A DNA stretch of 64,000 nt from Chryseobacterium sp. Lineage in GTDB: Bacteria > Bacteroidota > Bacteroidia > Flavobacteriales > Weeksellaceae. Below the pieces are notes generated by a model that ran no database searches, was not told the DNA's origin, and was given only the letters and a program-made list of their open reading frames with translations. The first letter of the stretch is position 1; each line of letters begins with the position of its first letter. The stretch is from assembly GCA_031286615.1 (NCBI GenBank), contig JAITUA010000008.1, positions 44,703 through 108,702 on the forward strand. The letters run 5' to 3'. Both the position numbers and the translations under genes were made by a program. This document shows, one piece after another, positions 35,949 to 44,929 of this stretch.

Positions 35949-36125
35949 TTATTTTTTTATTTTTTTCAAAAGAGTGTAAGCTATAAAAGAGATGTATCCA
36001 AAAAGAATACTGGCAAAAGCAATATTAATCACCGTGTTCGTTCTGTCATCTGGAGATTGAAAAAATAAGTTGTAACTGATAAATCCAGCGATTAAAATAG
36101 CGAAAATGATAAGTTGTGGTTTCAT
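35949..36125 (-). CDS. Small two-helix membrane protein
   Basis: A 58-residue protein beginning at the ATG 36125 (a TTG at 36134 is in frame but less likely). Two hydrophobic segments, LIIFAILIAGFISYNLFF and IAFASILFGYISFIAYTLL, are joined by a short polar loop, and the protein ends with a KKIKK tail. No family recognised. It lies between the T9SS protein and the GNAT gene on the same strand. Confidence 0.6.
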   Translation of the reverse strand: MKPQLIIFAILIAGFISYNLFFQSPDDRTNTVINIAFASILFGYISFIAYTLLKKIKK

Positions 36126-36185
36126 AAGGTTCAAAAATTAAGGTTTAAAAGAGCCATAGTAATTTTACATTGTACTGCTGTGGAA

Positions 36186-37316
36186 TCACTTATTCACTTC
36201 CATTGAATAGGTTCTTCTTCTTTTATGATTTACCGGATTGTAATCCTGCCATAAAAGCTGAATACTTTTGTTTTCTTCCAGTTCAGGATTTGTTTCAAGA
36301 TATTTGACACCCTTTTTTCTAAATATATCCCAGATTTCTTTGAAAATAATAGAGGTTACCCCTCTTCTCTGATAGTCCGGGTGAATTCCGATCAGGTAAA
36401 AATTAGCCCGGTCATTTTTTTTACCTGCTTTTAAAAAGTGCCACCAGCCAAATGGAAGAAGTTTTCCTCCGGACTTCTGCAGCGCTTTGGAATAAGAAGG
36501 CATTGTAATTGCGAATGAGATCAGACTGTTGTGTTCATCAGCGATACATACAATAAAATCTTTGTCGATAAGTTTGAAGTACTTCTCTTTGTAGGTTTTA
36601 CGCTGCTCGTCTGAAATAGGAGTGTACGTGGAAAGGTGTTTGTAAGTTTCATCTAAAAGATCAAACATAGGATCTACATACTGAATAATCTCTTCTTTAG
36701 TTTTGAACTTTAAGACTTTCAGTTTGTACTTTTCTGAAATAAGCTGGTTGAACTTGTGGATTTTTTCAGGTAAGACTTCAGGAAAAATAATTTCAAACTC
36801 CACCCATTCCTTTTCTTTGGTTAAGCCCAGATTTTCAAGATGCTGAGGGTAATACTCATGATTGTAAATTCCAATCATAGTCGCAAGCTGGTCGAAACCT
36901 TTTACGAGCATTCCGGCTTTGTCAAGGTTGGTGAACCCCATAGGCCCCTCAATTTTGTCAATATTTTTTTCTTTGGCATAATCAACTGCTTTTTGAATTA
37001 ATGCCTTTGAAACTTCAGCATCATCAATAAAATCGATCCATCCAAAACGAACTTTTTTAATTCCTAATTCTCTCTCTTCCTTATGATTGATAAGAACAGC
37101 AATTCTTCCTACGATCTTGTCATTCTTGTAAGCCAGATACTGCTTCGCCTCAGAATATTGAAGTGCAGGATTTTCATCAGCATTCCAGATGTTGATTTCG
37201 TCATTGATAAAAGACGGGACATAGTAGGGATTGTTTTTATACAAATCCATTGGAAACTTTACGAATTGCTTGAGCTGACCCGCTGTTTTTACTTCAATAA
37301 TTGAAACTGTAGACAT
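36186..37316 (-). CDS. GNAT-like acetyltransferase family protein
   Basis: A 376-residue cytoplasmic protein. The C-terminal ~120 residues hold a GNAT acyl-CoA fold: FYLIGIHPDYQRRGVTSIIF contains the Q/RxxGV pyrophosphate loop, followed by LETNPELEENKSIQLLWQDY. The N-terminal half (LYKNNPYYVPSFINDE, KIVGRIAVLINHKE) also resembles a GNAT-like core, as in other large Bacteroidota members. The acceptor is unknown. A -7 box (TATATTTG) sits at 37347-37340, about 24 bases upstream. Confidence 0.8.
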   Translation of the reverse strand: MSTVSIIEVKTAGQLKQFVKFPMDLYKNNPYYVPSFINDEINIWNADENPALQYSEAKQYLAYKNDKIVGRIAVLINHKEERELGIKKVRFGWIDFIDDAEVSKALIQKAVDYAKEKNIDKIEGPMGFTNLDKAGMLVKGFDQLATMIGIYNHEYYPQHLENLGLTKEKEWVEFEIIFPEVLPEKIHKFNQLISEKYKLKVLKFKTKEEIIQYVDPMFDLLDETYKHLSTYTPISDEQRKTYKEKYFKLIDKDFIVCIADEHNSLISFAITMPSYSKALQKSGGKLLPFGWWHFLKAGKKNDRANFYLIGIHPDYQRRGVTSIIFKEIWDIFRKKGVKYLETNPELEENKSIQLLWQDYNPVNHKRRRTYSMEVNK

Positions 37317-37339
37317 GTTTTTTGAGGGGAATTAAACGA

Positions 37340-37347
37340 CAAATATA
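37340..37347 (-). promoter_or_regulatory. Flavobacterial -7 box (TATATTTG, minus strand) for the GNAT gene
   Basis: Reads CAAATATA on the plus strand; 24 bases upstream of the start at 37316. Confidence 0.55.
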
Positions 37348-37421
37348 AATAATAATATCTTATACTTTGGCACAGTTTTTATATCATTATGGATAAAAAT
37401 TAAACACAAAATCTATATAAA

Positions 37422-38132
37422 ATGGTGGGTTATTATATCATTATTGGTATTTCAATGCTGGTGAGCTGGTGGGTTTCTTCCAGGTTGAAATCAAAATTTG
37501 AATATTATTCCAATGTACACCTTCGAAACGGCCTTTCGGGGAAAGAAGTAGCGGAAAAAATGTTGAGAGATAACGGGATAAATGATGTTCAGGTAATATC
37601 AGTTCCCGGGCAGTTGACGGACCACTATAATCCGGCAGATAAAACAGTAAACCTTTCTGAAGGAGTTTACATGCAGAGAAATGCCGCCGCAGCCGCAGTA
37701 GCAGCTCATGAATGCGGACACGCAGTACAACATGCCGTAGGATACTCTATGTTGAATTTACGTTCAAAACTGGTTCCTATCGTTAATATAAGTTCCAATC
37801 TGATGCAATTTGTCCTTATAGCGGGTATCGCGGTAATGGCTGCATCAAGAACAATTGAGAATCCCAATGGAAACACAACAGTTCTTGCTATTGGAGTTGC
37901 CATGTTTGCTGTGACAACACTTTTTGCTTTTGTAACGCTTCCGGTGGAATATGATGCAAGTAACAGAGCTATGAAATGGCTTAAAGATACAGGAACTGTA
38001 ACTACAGAAGAATTTGCAGGAGTACAGGACAGTCTGAAATGGGCCGCAAGAACTTATGTGGTGGCAGCCTTAGGATCTCTGGCACAGCTTCTTTACTGGG
38101 GATCATTACTTCTCGGTGGAAGAAGGGATTAA
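37422..38132 (+). CDS. YugP-type zinc metallopeptidase
   Basis: A 236-residue membrane protease of the neutral zinc metallopeptidase 2 family. The active site is AAHECGHAVQH (HExxH at about residues 96-100), next to an alanine-rich stretch. Hydrophobic segments flank it at the N-terminus (YYIIIGISMLVSWWV), at ~125-145, at ~155-175 and at the C-terminus. The substrate is unknown. It is convergent with yigZ, overlapping by 4 bp. Confidence 0.9.
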   Translation: MVGYYIIIGISMLVSWWVSSRLKSKFEYYSNVHLRNGLSGKEVAEKMLRDNGINDVQVISVPGQLTDHYNPADKTVNLSEGVYMQRNAAAAAVAAHECGHAVQHAVGYSMLNLRSKLVPIVNISSNLMQFVLIAGIAVMAASRTIENPNGNTTVLAIGVAMFAVTTLFAFVTLPVEYDASNRAMKWLKDTGTVTTEEFAGVQDSLKWAARTYVVAALGSLAQLLYWGSLLLGGRRD

Positions 38133-38734
38133 TCATTAAATTCAAATGAAACATATTGCATCTCGGAGAGTTTTTCCGAGATGTTTTCTTTTTCTGCAAG
38201 CTTCAGTGAGGCTGTAAGGATGCAGTTTTCATTAGCATCAAAATTCAAAACTTTGGCATCAAATTTTGAAAGCAGGGTGAATATTGTATTCTGCTGATTA
38301 AAATTAAACTGAATCTCTATTTCTGTTTCCAGCTCACGGGTAATGATCTGCGCTTCTTCCAATGTGATCTTTGCAGATTCCTTATAAGTCTTTACCAAGC
38401 CTGAAACCCCTAGTTTGGTTCCTCCATAATAACGGACTACAATCACAAGAATATTGGTGACTTCATTTGCCAAGAGTTGATTGTAAATAGGTAATCCGGC
38501 ACTTCCGGAAGGTTCACCATCATCATTGGCACGGTAGTTTTCACTATTTAATCCCATTCTGAAAGCATAACAGTGGTGAGTAGCTTTCGGATGTTCTTCC
38601 CTTACTTTTTCCAGCGCACTCTTTAGTTCTCTTTCATTGGTTACCGGGAAAGCAAATCCAATAAACTTGCTTCCTTTTTCCTTTAAAAGAGTATTTTCTA
38701 TGGGTTTTTCTATGGTTTTGTATTCAAACGTCAT
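38129..38734 (-). CDS. YigZ/IMPACT family protein
   Basis: A 201-residue cytoplasmic protein. The IMPACT domain spans most of it: KEKGSKFIGFAFPV, KATHHCYAFRMG, DDGEPSGSAGLPIYNQL and RYYGGTKLGVSGLVKTY are its core motifs. A C-terminal DUF1949-like part follows. Eukaryotic IMPACT regulates Gcn2; the bacterial role is unclear. It overlaps the convergent peptidase gene by 4 bp. Confidence 0.93.
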   Translation of the reverse strand: MTFEYKTIEKPIENTLLKEKGSKFIGFAFPVTNERELKSALEKVREEHPKATHHCYAFRMGLNSENYRANDDGEPSGSAGLPIYNQLLANEVTNILVIVVRYYGGTKLGVSGLVKTYKESAKITLEEAQIITRELETEIEIQFNFNQQNTIFTLLSKFDAKVLNFDANENCILTASLKLAEKENISEKLSEMQYVSFEFND

Positions 38735-38802
38735 TGTGTATTCCGGCTTTAATTATGCAAAAATATTAAATGCTTTAGTATTCTGCATCATGATCACAAA
38801 TT

Positions 38803-38825
38803 AAGCCGTCAAATTTTGACGGCTT
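38803..38825 (-). terminator. Hairpin downstream of the leader-peptide genes
   Basis: A 10-bp perfect stem AAGCCGTCAA / TTGACGGCTT with a 3-base loop, 28 bases past the stop of the 60-residue peptide. The following T-tract is weak, so it may be a terminator or an RNA-stabilising hairpin. Confidence 0.55.
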
Positions 38826-38853
38826 ATCTATCTTTTTATGTAAAATAACACTC

Positions 38854-39036
38854 TTACATTACATCTCCGCACAGATCCATTGGGATCAGACACATATAGC
38901 TTGTAGGGCCGCAAAAATCCTGAGGACATTGATCTCTACATCTTGTAGGTTGCCCGGTAGGTAGTATACATGTTACAAAAACACCTCCTTTAATGATTTT
39001 CATATTGGTTCTGGATACCTTTTTCAAATTTTTCAT
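38854..39036 (-). CDS. Double-glycine-leader cysteine-rich peptide (bacteriocin-like), copy 1
   Basis: A 60-residue peptide from the ATG at 39036. The first 18 residues, MKNLKKVSRTNMKIIKGG, are the Chryseobacterium-type leader ending in GG, where a C39-type peptidase/ABC transporter would cut. The remaining 42-residue core has six cysteines (CILPTGQPTRC, CPQDFC, CLIPMDLC). A longer in-frame start at 39087 would place MKNLKK inside the protein and overlap the second peptide, so it was rejected. Such proteins are named bacteriocin-like, but activity is not established. Confidence 0.85.
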   Translation of the reverse strand: MKNLKKVSRTNMKIIKGGVFVTCILPTGQPTRCRDQCPQDFCGPTSYMCLIPMDLCGDVM

Positions 39037-39067
39037 AATACTATTTTGTTTGGTTAATTTAATAATA

Positions 39068-39232
39068 TTAACATGAGAATGTTCCATCTGCCCAAGGTGG
39101 TGGGCAGCTCATACTTGAAGGCGTTGCACAGCAGTGTTGCAATGAAGGTGGATAAAATGAGCAGCATTCAGGAGCGTTTCCTCCGTTTACTTTCTTTAAA
39201 CTCTGTCTTGAAATTTTCTTTAGATTTTTCAT
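39068..39232 (-). CDS. Double-glycine-leader cysteine-rich peptide (bacteriocin-like), copy 2
   Basis: A 54-residue peptide found by translating the minus strand from 39232. It starts with MKNLKKISRQSLKKVNGG, nearly the same leader as its neighbour, and continues as a 36-residue core with six cysteines in CC, CC, C and a final C, plus four short proline clusters. The stop is at 39068, 31 bases before the start of the other peptide, so they form a tandem pair. No transporter, peptidase or immunity gene lies next to it in the window. The small size makes it easy to miss. Confidence 0.85.
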   Translation of the reverse strand: MKNLKKISRQSLKKVNGGNAPECCSFYPPSLQHCCATPSSMSCPPPWADGTFSC

Positions 39233-39293
39233 AGTAATTTTTTTGTAAAACTAATGTAAAGAAATTATTTCATTAAGTGGAGATAAATTGCTT

Positions 39294-40319
39294 TTATTTT
39301 AGCCTGAAAAAAGAAACTGTATTGTCTCTGAAATTTTCAATTTTAGTTGCTGTATGGTTGAATTCCGGCGCTTTTGTTCCGTTTTCCAGCCTCAGATTTT
39401 CATTTTTAATGACAATAGCTTCGTCCCAAAGGTTAGCATTGATAAACTGTTGGAGTGTAAAACGACCACCTTCAATAATCACAGACTGTATCTGTTCTCT
39501 ATACAATGCTTCCATAAGTTCAGGAAGGAAATTTTCCTTATTGATTTTAATGAATTGAATAGATCCTTCAATACCTTCTTTTACAGTATTTAGAACCAAT
39601 GTCTTTGCTTCATTATTGTAAATGTTGTAACCGGAAGGAACCTTTAGATCAAAATCGATCAAAATTCTTACAGGGTTTGTTCCTTCTGCATTTCTTACGG
39701 TAAGAGTTGGGTTGTCATTTAAAGCAGTTTGAGTTCCTACTAAAATAGCATGTTCGTCAGCTCTTAACTGGTGAACAAACTGATTCACGAGGGTGTTGGA
39801 AACAGCAGTTGGTTTAAAGTCTTTATCCAAAAATCCATCACCGGATTCTGCCCATTTTAAGATAATGTAAGGTCTTTTCTTTTCATGGTAAGTGAAAAAT
39901 CTTTTATTCAGTTCAATACACTCTTGTTCAAGAATTCCTGAAACGGCCTCAATTCCTGCATCCTGAATGATTTTTTTTCCTTTACCATTCACTTTATCAT
40001 GGGAATCCATAGCGCCAATAACGACTTTTTTAAATCCTAATTCTTTAATCATTAAAGCACAAGGAGGTGTTTTTCCAAAGTGGGCGCAGGGTTCGAGAGA
40101 AACATAGATCGTGGATTCCGGAATAAGGTCTTTATTTTTAACGGAATTGATGGCATTAATTTCGGCATGGTTTTCTCCGGCTTTATGATGATAGCCTTCA
40201 CCAATGATTTCTCCGTTGTGTACAATTACGCTTCCAACAAGAGGGTTGGGGTAGGTTTTGCCAAGAGCTTTCTGAGCCAGCTCAATACATCTTTTGATAT
40301 ATAGTTCGTCGTTGTTCAT
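39294..40319 (-). CDS. ribD: Bifunctional riboflavin biosynthesis protein RibD
   Basis: A 341-residue enzyme catalysing deamination and then reduction of the pyrimidine intermediate of riboflavin synthesis. The N-terminal deaminase has NHAEINAI, SLEPCAHFGKTPPC (zinc ligands) and NPLVGSVIV. The C-terminal reductase has ILKWAESGDGFL, AILVGTQTALNDNP and SVIIEGGRFTL. The ATG at 40319 was chosen, since earlier residues are not conserved. Only 63 bp separate it from the DUF349 gene, too little for an FMN riboswitch. Confidence 0.95.
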   Translation of the reverse strand: MNNDELYIKRCIELAQKALGKTYPNPLVGSVIVHNGEIIGEGYHHKAGENHAEINAINSVKNKDLIPESTIYVSLEPCAHFGKTPPCALMIKELGFKKVVIGAMDSHDKVNGKGKKIIQDAGIEAVSGILEQECIELNKRFFTYHEKKRPYIILKWAESGDGFLDKDFKPTAVSNTLVNQFVHQLRADEHAILVGTQTALNDNPTLTVRNAEGTNPVRILIDFDLKVPSGYNIYNNEAKTLVLNTVKEGIEGSIQFIKINKENFLPELMEALYREQIQSVIIEGGRFTLQQFINANLWDEAIVIKNENLRLENGTKAPEFNHTATKIENFRDNTVSFFRLK

Positions 40320-40382
40320 ATTGATAAAAAGAAAAAGCGAAGACAAATTGCTTTGCTCCGCCTTTATTTATTTTGTTATCTG

Positions 40383-42185
40383 TTAATCTCCGCTGATAAT
40401 GTTGTGGAGATTCTGCTTTAATGTTTCCAGATGAGCTTTTTTCTCATCAATGGTGTTGTAAGTGTCTTTTAAGAGAGGGTTTTCTCTTGACGGTTTGTTG
40501 AAGAAAGAAAGGTTGTTTTCCAGTTTTACAATTTCAGCTTCAAGATCAGAAATCTGGTTTTTGATCTTTCTTGCCTTGTCAGTAAGTTGGTTTTCAGAAA
40601 GACCTTCTTCTTTCAGTTCAAGCTCGTTGATTTTGTTTATTTTCAATTTCTCTCTTAATGTCTTGTTGAATTCAGAGTTGATTGAAATTTTATCTCTAGG
40701 AACTTTACCGATGTTGTTCCATGATGTTTTGATCTGCTCAATTCTTTCGATGCTGCCTTCTTCATTGGAAACCAGTTTCAACTCATCAAGAAGCGCTTTC
40801 TTGTTTTTATAGTTTTCTTTCCAGTTATCAGTGGAAGTATTACTTTTCTCTCTGTAGTTGTTGAAGAACGCATTACATGCATCACGGAATTCATCCCAGA
40901 TTTTGTTGGTCATACTCTTTGGAACGTGGCCTACTTTTTTCCAGTCTTCCTGCAGTTTTTTGAATAATGGAACTGAAATATCCCATTCTTCATTGTTCAT
41001 ATTATCCTGTGCTGTCTGGATCAGTTTTAGTTTCTCTTCAAGATTCGCTTGTTGTGAACCTTTCAACGATTTGTAATAATTGTTTTTCGTTGTATTAAAA
41101 CCTCTGAGTGTTGTTTTGAAATCATTCCAGTTTTGGTTAGATAATTTTCTTGGAACACTTCCGGTTTTTAAGAATTCAGAACGTAGATCTTCAACTCTTT
41201 TGATGGCATTTTGCCAGTAGTTGTGATTAGGAGTTTCTGATGGCTCAGAAAGTTTCTTTATTTCAGCAATGATCTCGTTTTTCTTTTCAAGATTTACAGT
41301 CTGCTCTTTTTCAATAGAAGCGGAAAGCTCAGATTTTCTCTCGTGAATTTTGTTGGAAATTTCTTTGAATTCTTCCCATGTTTTTTCACGGAATTCCTCT
41401 GCAACAGGCTCAGCTTCTTCTTTCCAAAGTTTATGAAGATACTGAAGTTCGTTTAAAGCCTTTTGGATTACCGGTTCGTTTTCCAGTTCCTTAGCACGTG
41501 CAATGATGTGTTCTCTCTTTTCAAGGTTGTGGCTGTATTCCTGTTCCAGAAATTCTTTATTCAGATCCAGCATCTGATAAAATTGGTTCAGGTGGTGGAA
41601 ATAGTTGTTATTAAGAATTTTGAATTCAGATTTTGCAACCTGCCCGGCTTTTGACCAGTCTTCTTTAATTTCACGGATGGATTTAAAAAGATTGATTCCC
41701 GGTTCAGAACTTGTATATAGATTTTTAAGTCTTTCTATAATGTTTTGACGGTGTTCAAGGTTTTTCTTCTGCTCTTCTTCCTGTCCTTTCTGGAAGCTGT
41801 CATGTTTTTCCTTGAAGATATTGACCAATGCAGAATATTTAGTTTGAGAAGGATGCTCATAGCTAAAGTTTTCAGCAGGATTTCCGGCTTCTACATATTC
41901 ATGCTTTTTATCCTCCACTTCATCATGGATATAGTGACTTGCTTTTTCCTTCAACAGGTTGAATCTTTTGAAATTCTCACCGGCATTGGGAGTGTTGATG
42001 ATTTTTTCCATTTCCTTTAAAGCATCAGTCAGAGAAATTTCTACCTCTTCATGTTCTTCCAGGTGTTCTGCATCATCTTCATGTCGGTTTGCATCATGAG
42101 AAACCGTGTTTTCTGATGGGTCCTGAGATACTTCGTTAGGATTGTTCTTTTCTTCGTTTTCAGAAAGATTGTTTTCTGTAGTCAT
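40383..42185 (-). CDS. DUF349 domain-containing protein
   Basis: A 600-residue highly charged protein with an acidic N-terminal tail (residues 1-50, rich in E, D and N), followed by repeated DUF349 helical units. These carry the pattern WkEaG.v....... WdeFk, e.g. EDWKKVGHVPKSMTNKIWDEF and LRSEFLKTGSVPRKLSNQNW. The C-terminus is a coiled coil ending near KLENNLSFFNK. In bacteria such proteins are unassigned, though some act near replication or division. Located between ribD and aroE. Confidence 0.88.
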   Translation of the reverse strand: MTTENNLSENEEKNNPNEVSQDPSENTVSHDANRHEDDAEHLEEHEEVEISLTDALKEMEKIINTPNAGENFKRFNLLKEKASHYIHDEVEDKKHEYVEAGNPAENFSYEHPSQTKYSALVNIFKEKHDSFQKGQEEEQKKNLEHRQNIIERLKNLYTSSEPGINLFKSIREIKEDWSKAGQVAKSEFKILNNNYFHHLNQFYQMLDLNKEFLEQEYSHNLEKREHIIARAKELENEPVIQKALNELQYLHKLWKEEAEPVAEEFREKTWEEFKEISNKIHERKSELSASIEKEQTVNLEKKNEIIAEIKKLSEPSETPNHNYWQNAIKRVEDLRSEFLKTGSVPRKLSNQNWNDFKTTLRGFNTTKNNYYKSLKGSQQANLEEKLKLIQTAQDNMNNEEWDISVPLFKKLQEDWKKVGHVPKSMTNKIWDEFRDACNAFFNNYREKSNTSTDNWKENYKNKKALLDELKLVSNEEGSIERIEQIKTSWNNIGKVPRDKISINSEFNKTLREKLKINKINELELKEEGLSENQLTDKARKIKNQISDLEAEIVKLENNLSFFNKPSRENPLLKDTYNTIDEKKAHLETLKQNLHNIISGD

Positions 42186-42259
42186 AGCAAATCTTTTATG
42201 TGAGTGGCGTTTATATCCTTTAAATATAGCTTTAAGGCCAATTAAAGCACTAATTTATG

Positions 42260-42997
42260 TTATTTTTTTTGAAAATTCCAAATTTCCCAAGCTTTTTCTG
42301 CTTGCTGCTCAAGCATATAATATCCGTTCACTGTCTTTGCTCCTTTTTCAGAGGCATTGATGATGAATTGAGTGTAGTTGGGATTATAAATCAGATCAAT
42401 GATCAGGTGCTCAGAAGAAAGCCCGTCAAAAGGAAAGTTCACACAGTCTTTTACATTCGGGAAAGTACCTACCGGTGTACACTGAATGATTATTTTATGT
42501 TCCGCAACGGTTTCTTTATTAAGGTTTTCAAAATTAATTTCCGTACTTCTTGAAACAGTTATTGAAGGGATGTTGTGTTTATCTAAAGCATATTTTACAG
42601 CTTTTGCAGCGCCTCCGTTTCCTAAGATCAGAGCTTTGTCCTGAGAAGACGTTTTGTGTAAAAGAAGGGTCTTCTCAAATCCGTAAGCATCTGTATTATA
42701 GCCTGTTTTTTTACCATCCTGGATAAGAACACAGTTTACGGCACCTATTTTCTCTGCTTCATCGCTTAATTCATCAAGATAATCAATGATTTTTTCTTTG
42801 TAGGGAATAGTAACATTGAATCCTAAAAGATCCGGAGAAGCAAAAAGGTTTTCCACTTCATTGATTTCGTTCAGATCAAAAATATCATAGGAGAAGTTCT
42901 TTAGCATGAGCTTTTGGAACTTGTTTTCGAAGAATTTTTTAGAAAAAGAATAAGAAATGTTTTTTCCTATCAATCCTAATTTTTTATTGGAATCCAT
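42260..42997 (-). CDS. aroE: Shikimate dehydrogenase AroE
   Basis: A 245-residue NADP-dependent enzyme of the aromatic amino acid pathway. The substrate-binding SYSFSKKFF (15-23), GFNVTIPYKEKI with the catalytic lysine and NTDAYGFE are intact, and the dinucleotide-binding loop is GNGGAAKAV. A -7 box (TACATTTG) ends only four bases before the start codon, suggesting a leaderless transcript. A terminator of the upstream gene lies right before the box. Confidence 0.95.
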   Translation of the reverse strand: MDSNKKLGLIGKNISYSFSKKFFENKFQKLMLKNFSYDIFDLNEINEVENLFASPDLLGFNVTIPYKEKIIDYLDELSDEAEKIGAVNCVLIQDGKKTGYNTDAYGFEKTLLLHKTSSQDKALILGNGGAAKAVKYALDKHNIPSITVSRSTEINFENLNKETVAEHKIIIQCTPVGTFPNVKDCVNFPFDGLSSEHLIIDLIYNPNYTQFIINASEKGAKTVNGYYMLEQQAEKAWEIWNFQKK

Positions 42998-43001
42998 AGA
43001 T

Positions 43002-43009
43002 CAAATGTA
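43002..43009 (-). promoter_or_regulatory. Flavobacterial -7 box (TACATTTG, minus strand) for aroE
   Basis: Reads CAAATGTA on the plus strand. Its 3' end is 4 bases from the aroE ATG at 42997, so transcription should start at or next to the ATG. Confidence 0.6.
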
Positions 43010-43010
43010 A

Positions 43011-43036
43011 AAAAAAGACCGGATAAATCCGGCCTT
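43011..43036 (-). terminator. Terminator of the endonuclease gene
   Basis: A stem GGCCGGAT / ATCCGGTC on the minus strand with one G-U pair, followed by a run of T. It lies 23 bases after the stop of the endonuclease gene and runs into the aroE promoter. Confidence 0.88.
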
Positions 43037-43058
43037 GGTTTGAAATATTTTTTAATAA

Positions 43059-44849
43059 TTAATCTACGATAAATTTAGTAGAGAAATTATCTGTTTTCAG
43101 AATGTAAGTTCCTTTTACAGTACCTTTAAGGTTAATTTTATTTGAATGTTTGAAAGGATTACTGATCGTTTCAATTAATTTTCCTGAAAGGTCATAGATG
43201 TCGGCTTTTGAAATTTTGCTAAGATTTTCTCCTTTTACAAATAATTCATTGTTTTTTACCGGGTTAGGATAGATGGTGAATTCTGATTTGTCTTTTTGAG
43301 TTTCAACAGTTCCTAATGTACCGAAACATGCCCAGCTAAGGTCATCCAGAGCAACTCTGTTGGAAGTTGAAGAATTTGTCAGCTTTATAACAACATTTCC
43401 GCTTACGTTTATATTGTTAATGGTAGTTGTAGTAACAACATTACTGTAAGGAATAGTTCCTACATTAACGTCATTTACAAAAACATTGAAATATCCTGCG
43501 TTTCCGGAGAATTTTAACTGTGTTGTTAAAGTTAAATTCTTGATTCCGCTTGAAAGTGTTGAACTTGTTAAAGAACCATTTCTGATTGTGATCGCTTTAT
43601 TGTTGATGGTTTGGTCAACTCTTGCGTCAGTAGCAGTCCATGAAATTCCGTTGTTTGTCCAGTTTGCTGTCAGATAAGTATTTGCTGCACCAGTGATCAT
43701 TTCAAAATCTTCAGTTCCACAGCTTCCACCTCCTGCAGGGGTATCAAGAGTAGTTTCTGTAGCTGTTGTACTTTGTGGAGAAGAGTTTCCGAAAGCATCT
43801 TTAGCAATTACATAGAAAGTATATTGAGTAAGTGGGGCTAACCCTGATACAATTGTAGATGTTGTTGTACCGGAAACATTAGCTTTTAAAGTACCGTTAG
43901 CATAAACCTGGTAAGAAGTTACTCCTACATTATCTGTAGCGGCAGTCCAGCTTACAGCGATAGAGTTTGAAGTAGGATTGTTGGCAACAACATTGGTTGC
44001 TGCTGTAGGTGCTTGGTTATCAATTACCGGAGATCCCCAGATTTGAGTAACATACTCAGGGTGATCAATGAAAGGGTTTCTGTTTCCCTGGTAGATATAA
44101 GAAGCATTGTTTCTTGCGATTTCTTCTGCAGATACAGGATCCATTGCATTCCAAGCTAAATATTGATTTAATGCCCAAGGCTGTAGTCCCGGGAATGCTG
44201 TGTTACCAAGCATATCACCGGTAGTGAAATTAGAAAGTTTGTCTTCATATCTTGTCACAAAATAAAAGAACATTCTGGCAATATCTCCTTTGAAAGCGTC
44301 AATAGGCTCAAATACAGTGCCTGAGTATCCTGCTGATACGGATGTACCTAATTTTGATCCGTTTTTAGAGATGAAAGAAGTAGCACCAACAACTCCGAAA
44401 GGGTAGTTGGATCTCATTCCGTTTACTTTTCCATCAGTAGCACGAATAAAATGAATATCAGCTACCATAGGAGAAGCACTGTTGAATAAACTCTGAGGAA
44501 TTACGTGCTCTCTGTTGTAGCAGTCACCTTCATTAGAGTATCCGGCAGATCCGCATTGATTGGTTCCCAGGATGAAATTATACTGATCCGGCCCATTTGG
44601 GTTTTCAGAATAAATATCCAGAATGGTTCCATCGTTTTCATAAAAATAATCACGGTCTGTAGTGGCATAGCCTGTCCATAAACCGCCATAGCCATGGTCA
44701 ACATGTCCATTGCTGATAATGTCTTTAAGAGCTGTTTTAAGAGCTGCACCCGTTAACCCTGCTGCCGGAGTATAATATCCTGCGGGAGCTTGTGCCAAAG
44801 CGCTTATAAATGTTACGCTTAAAAGTAAAAAAGATAAAATTTGTTTCAT
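43059..44849 (-). CDS. Secreted endonuclease I with fibronectin type III and T9SS sorting domains
   Basis: A 596-residue exported nuclease. Signal peptide KQILSFLLLSVTFISALAQ; endonuclease I domain ~20-270 with CYNREHVIPQSLFN, ADIHFIRATDGKVNGMRSNYPFG (the HxH/N metal centre); a fibronectin type III module (QAPTAATNVVANNPTSNSIA to ~370); a beta module of unknown type; and a C-terminal type A sorting domain (TIYPNPVKNNELFV ... ADIYDLSGKLIET ... GTYILKTDNF). It should be secreted by the type IX system and degrade external nucleic acid. A strong terminator follows. Confidence 0.93.
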   Translation of the reverse strand: MKQILSFLLLSVTFISALAQAPAGYYTPAAGLTGAALKTALKDIISNGHVDHGYGGLWTGYATTDRDYFYENDGTILDIYSENPNGPDQYNFILGTNQCGSAGYSNEGDCYNREHVIPQSLFNSASPMVADIHFIRATDGKVNGMRSNYPFGVVGATSFISKNGSKLGTSVSAGYSGTVFEPIDAFKGDIARMFFYFVTRYEDKLSNFTTGDMLGNTAFPGLQPWALNQYLAWNAMDPVSAEEIARNNASYIYQGNRNPFIDHPEYVTQIWGSPVIDNQAPTAATNVVANNPTSNSIAVSWTAATDNVGVTSYQVYANGTLKANVSGTTTSTIVSGLAPLTQYTFYVIAKDAFGNSSPQSTTATETTLDTPAGGGSCGTEDFEMITGAANTYLTANWTNNGISWTATDARVDQTINNKAITIRNGSLTSSTLSSGIKNLTLTTQLKFSGNAGYFNVFVNDVNVGTIPYSNVVTTTTINNINVSGNVVIKLTNSSTSNRVALDDLSWACFGTLGTVETQKDKSEFTIYPNPVKNNELFVKGENLSKISKADIYDLSGKLIETISNPFKHSNKINLKGTVKGTYILKTDNFSTKFIVD

Positions 44850-44929
44850 TTATTTAAAATTGGGGCGTAAAGGTACGAAAAAATGAAACCGAAGTATATT
44901 AACTTAATGTAATATATAAACTTAGGATA

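Noticed and set aside
39037-39087. A longer start giving a 77-residue leader peptide
   Set aside because: It would put the MKNLKK leader inside the protein and overlap the second peptide's stop; the 60-residue form with the leader at its start is consistent.
40320-40382. FMN riboswitch upstream of ribD
   Set aside because: Only 63 bp separate the genes, too short for the RFN element, and its conserved blocks are not seen.
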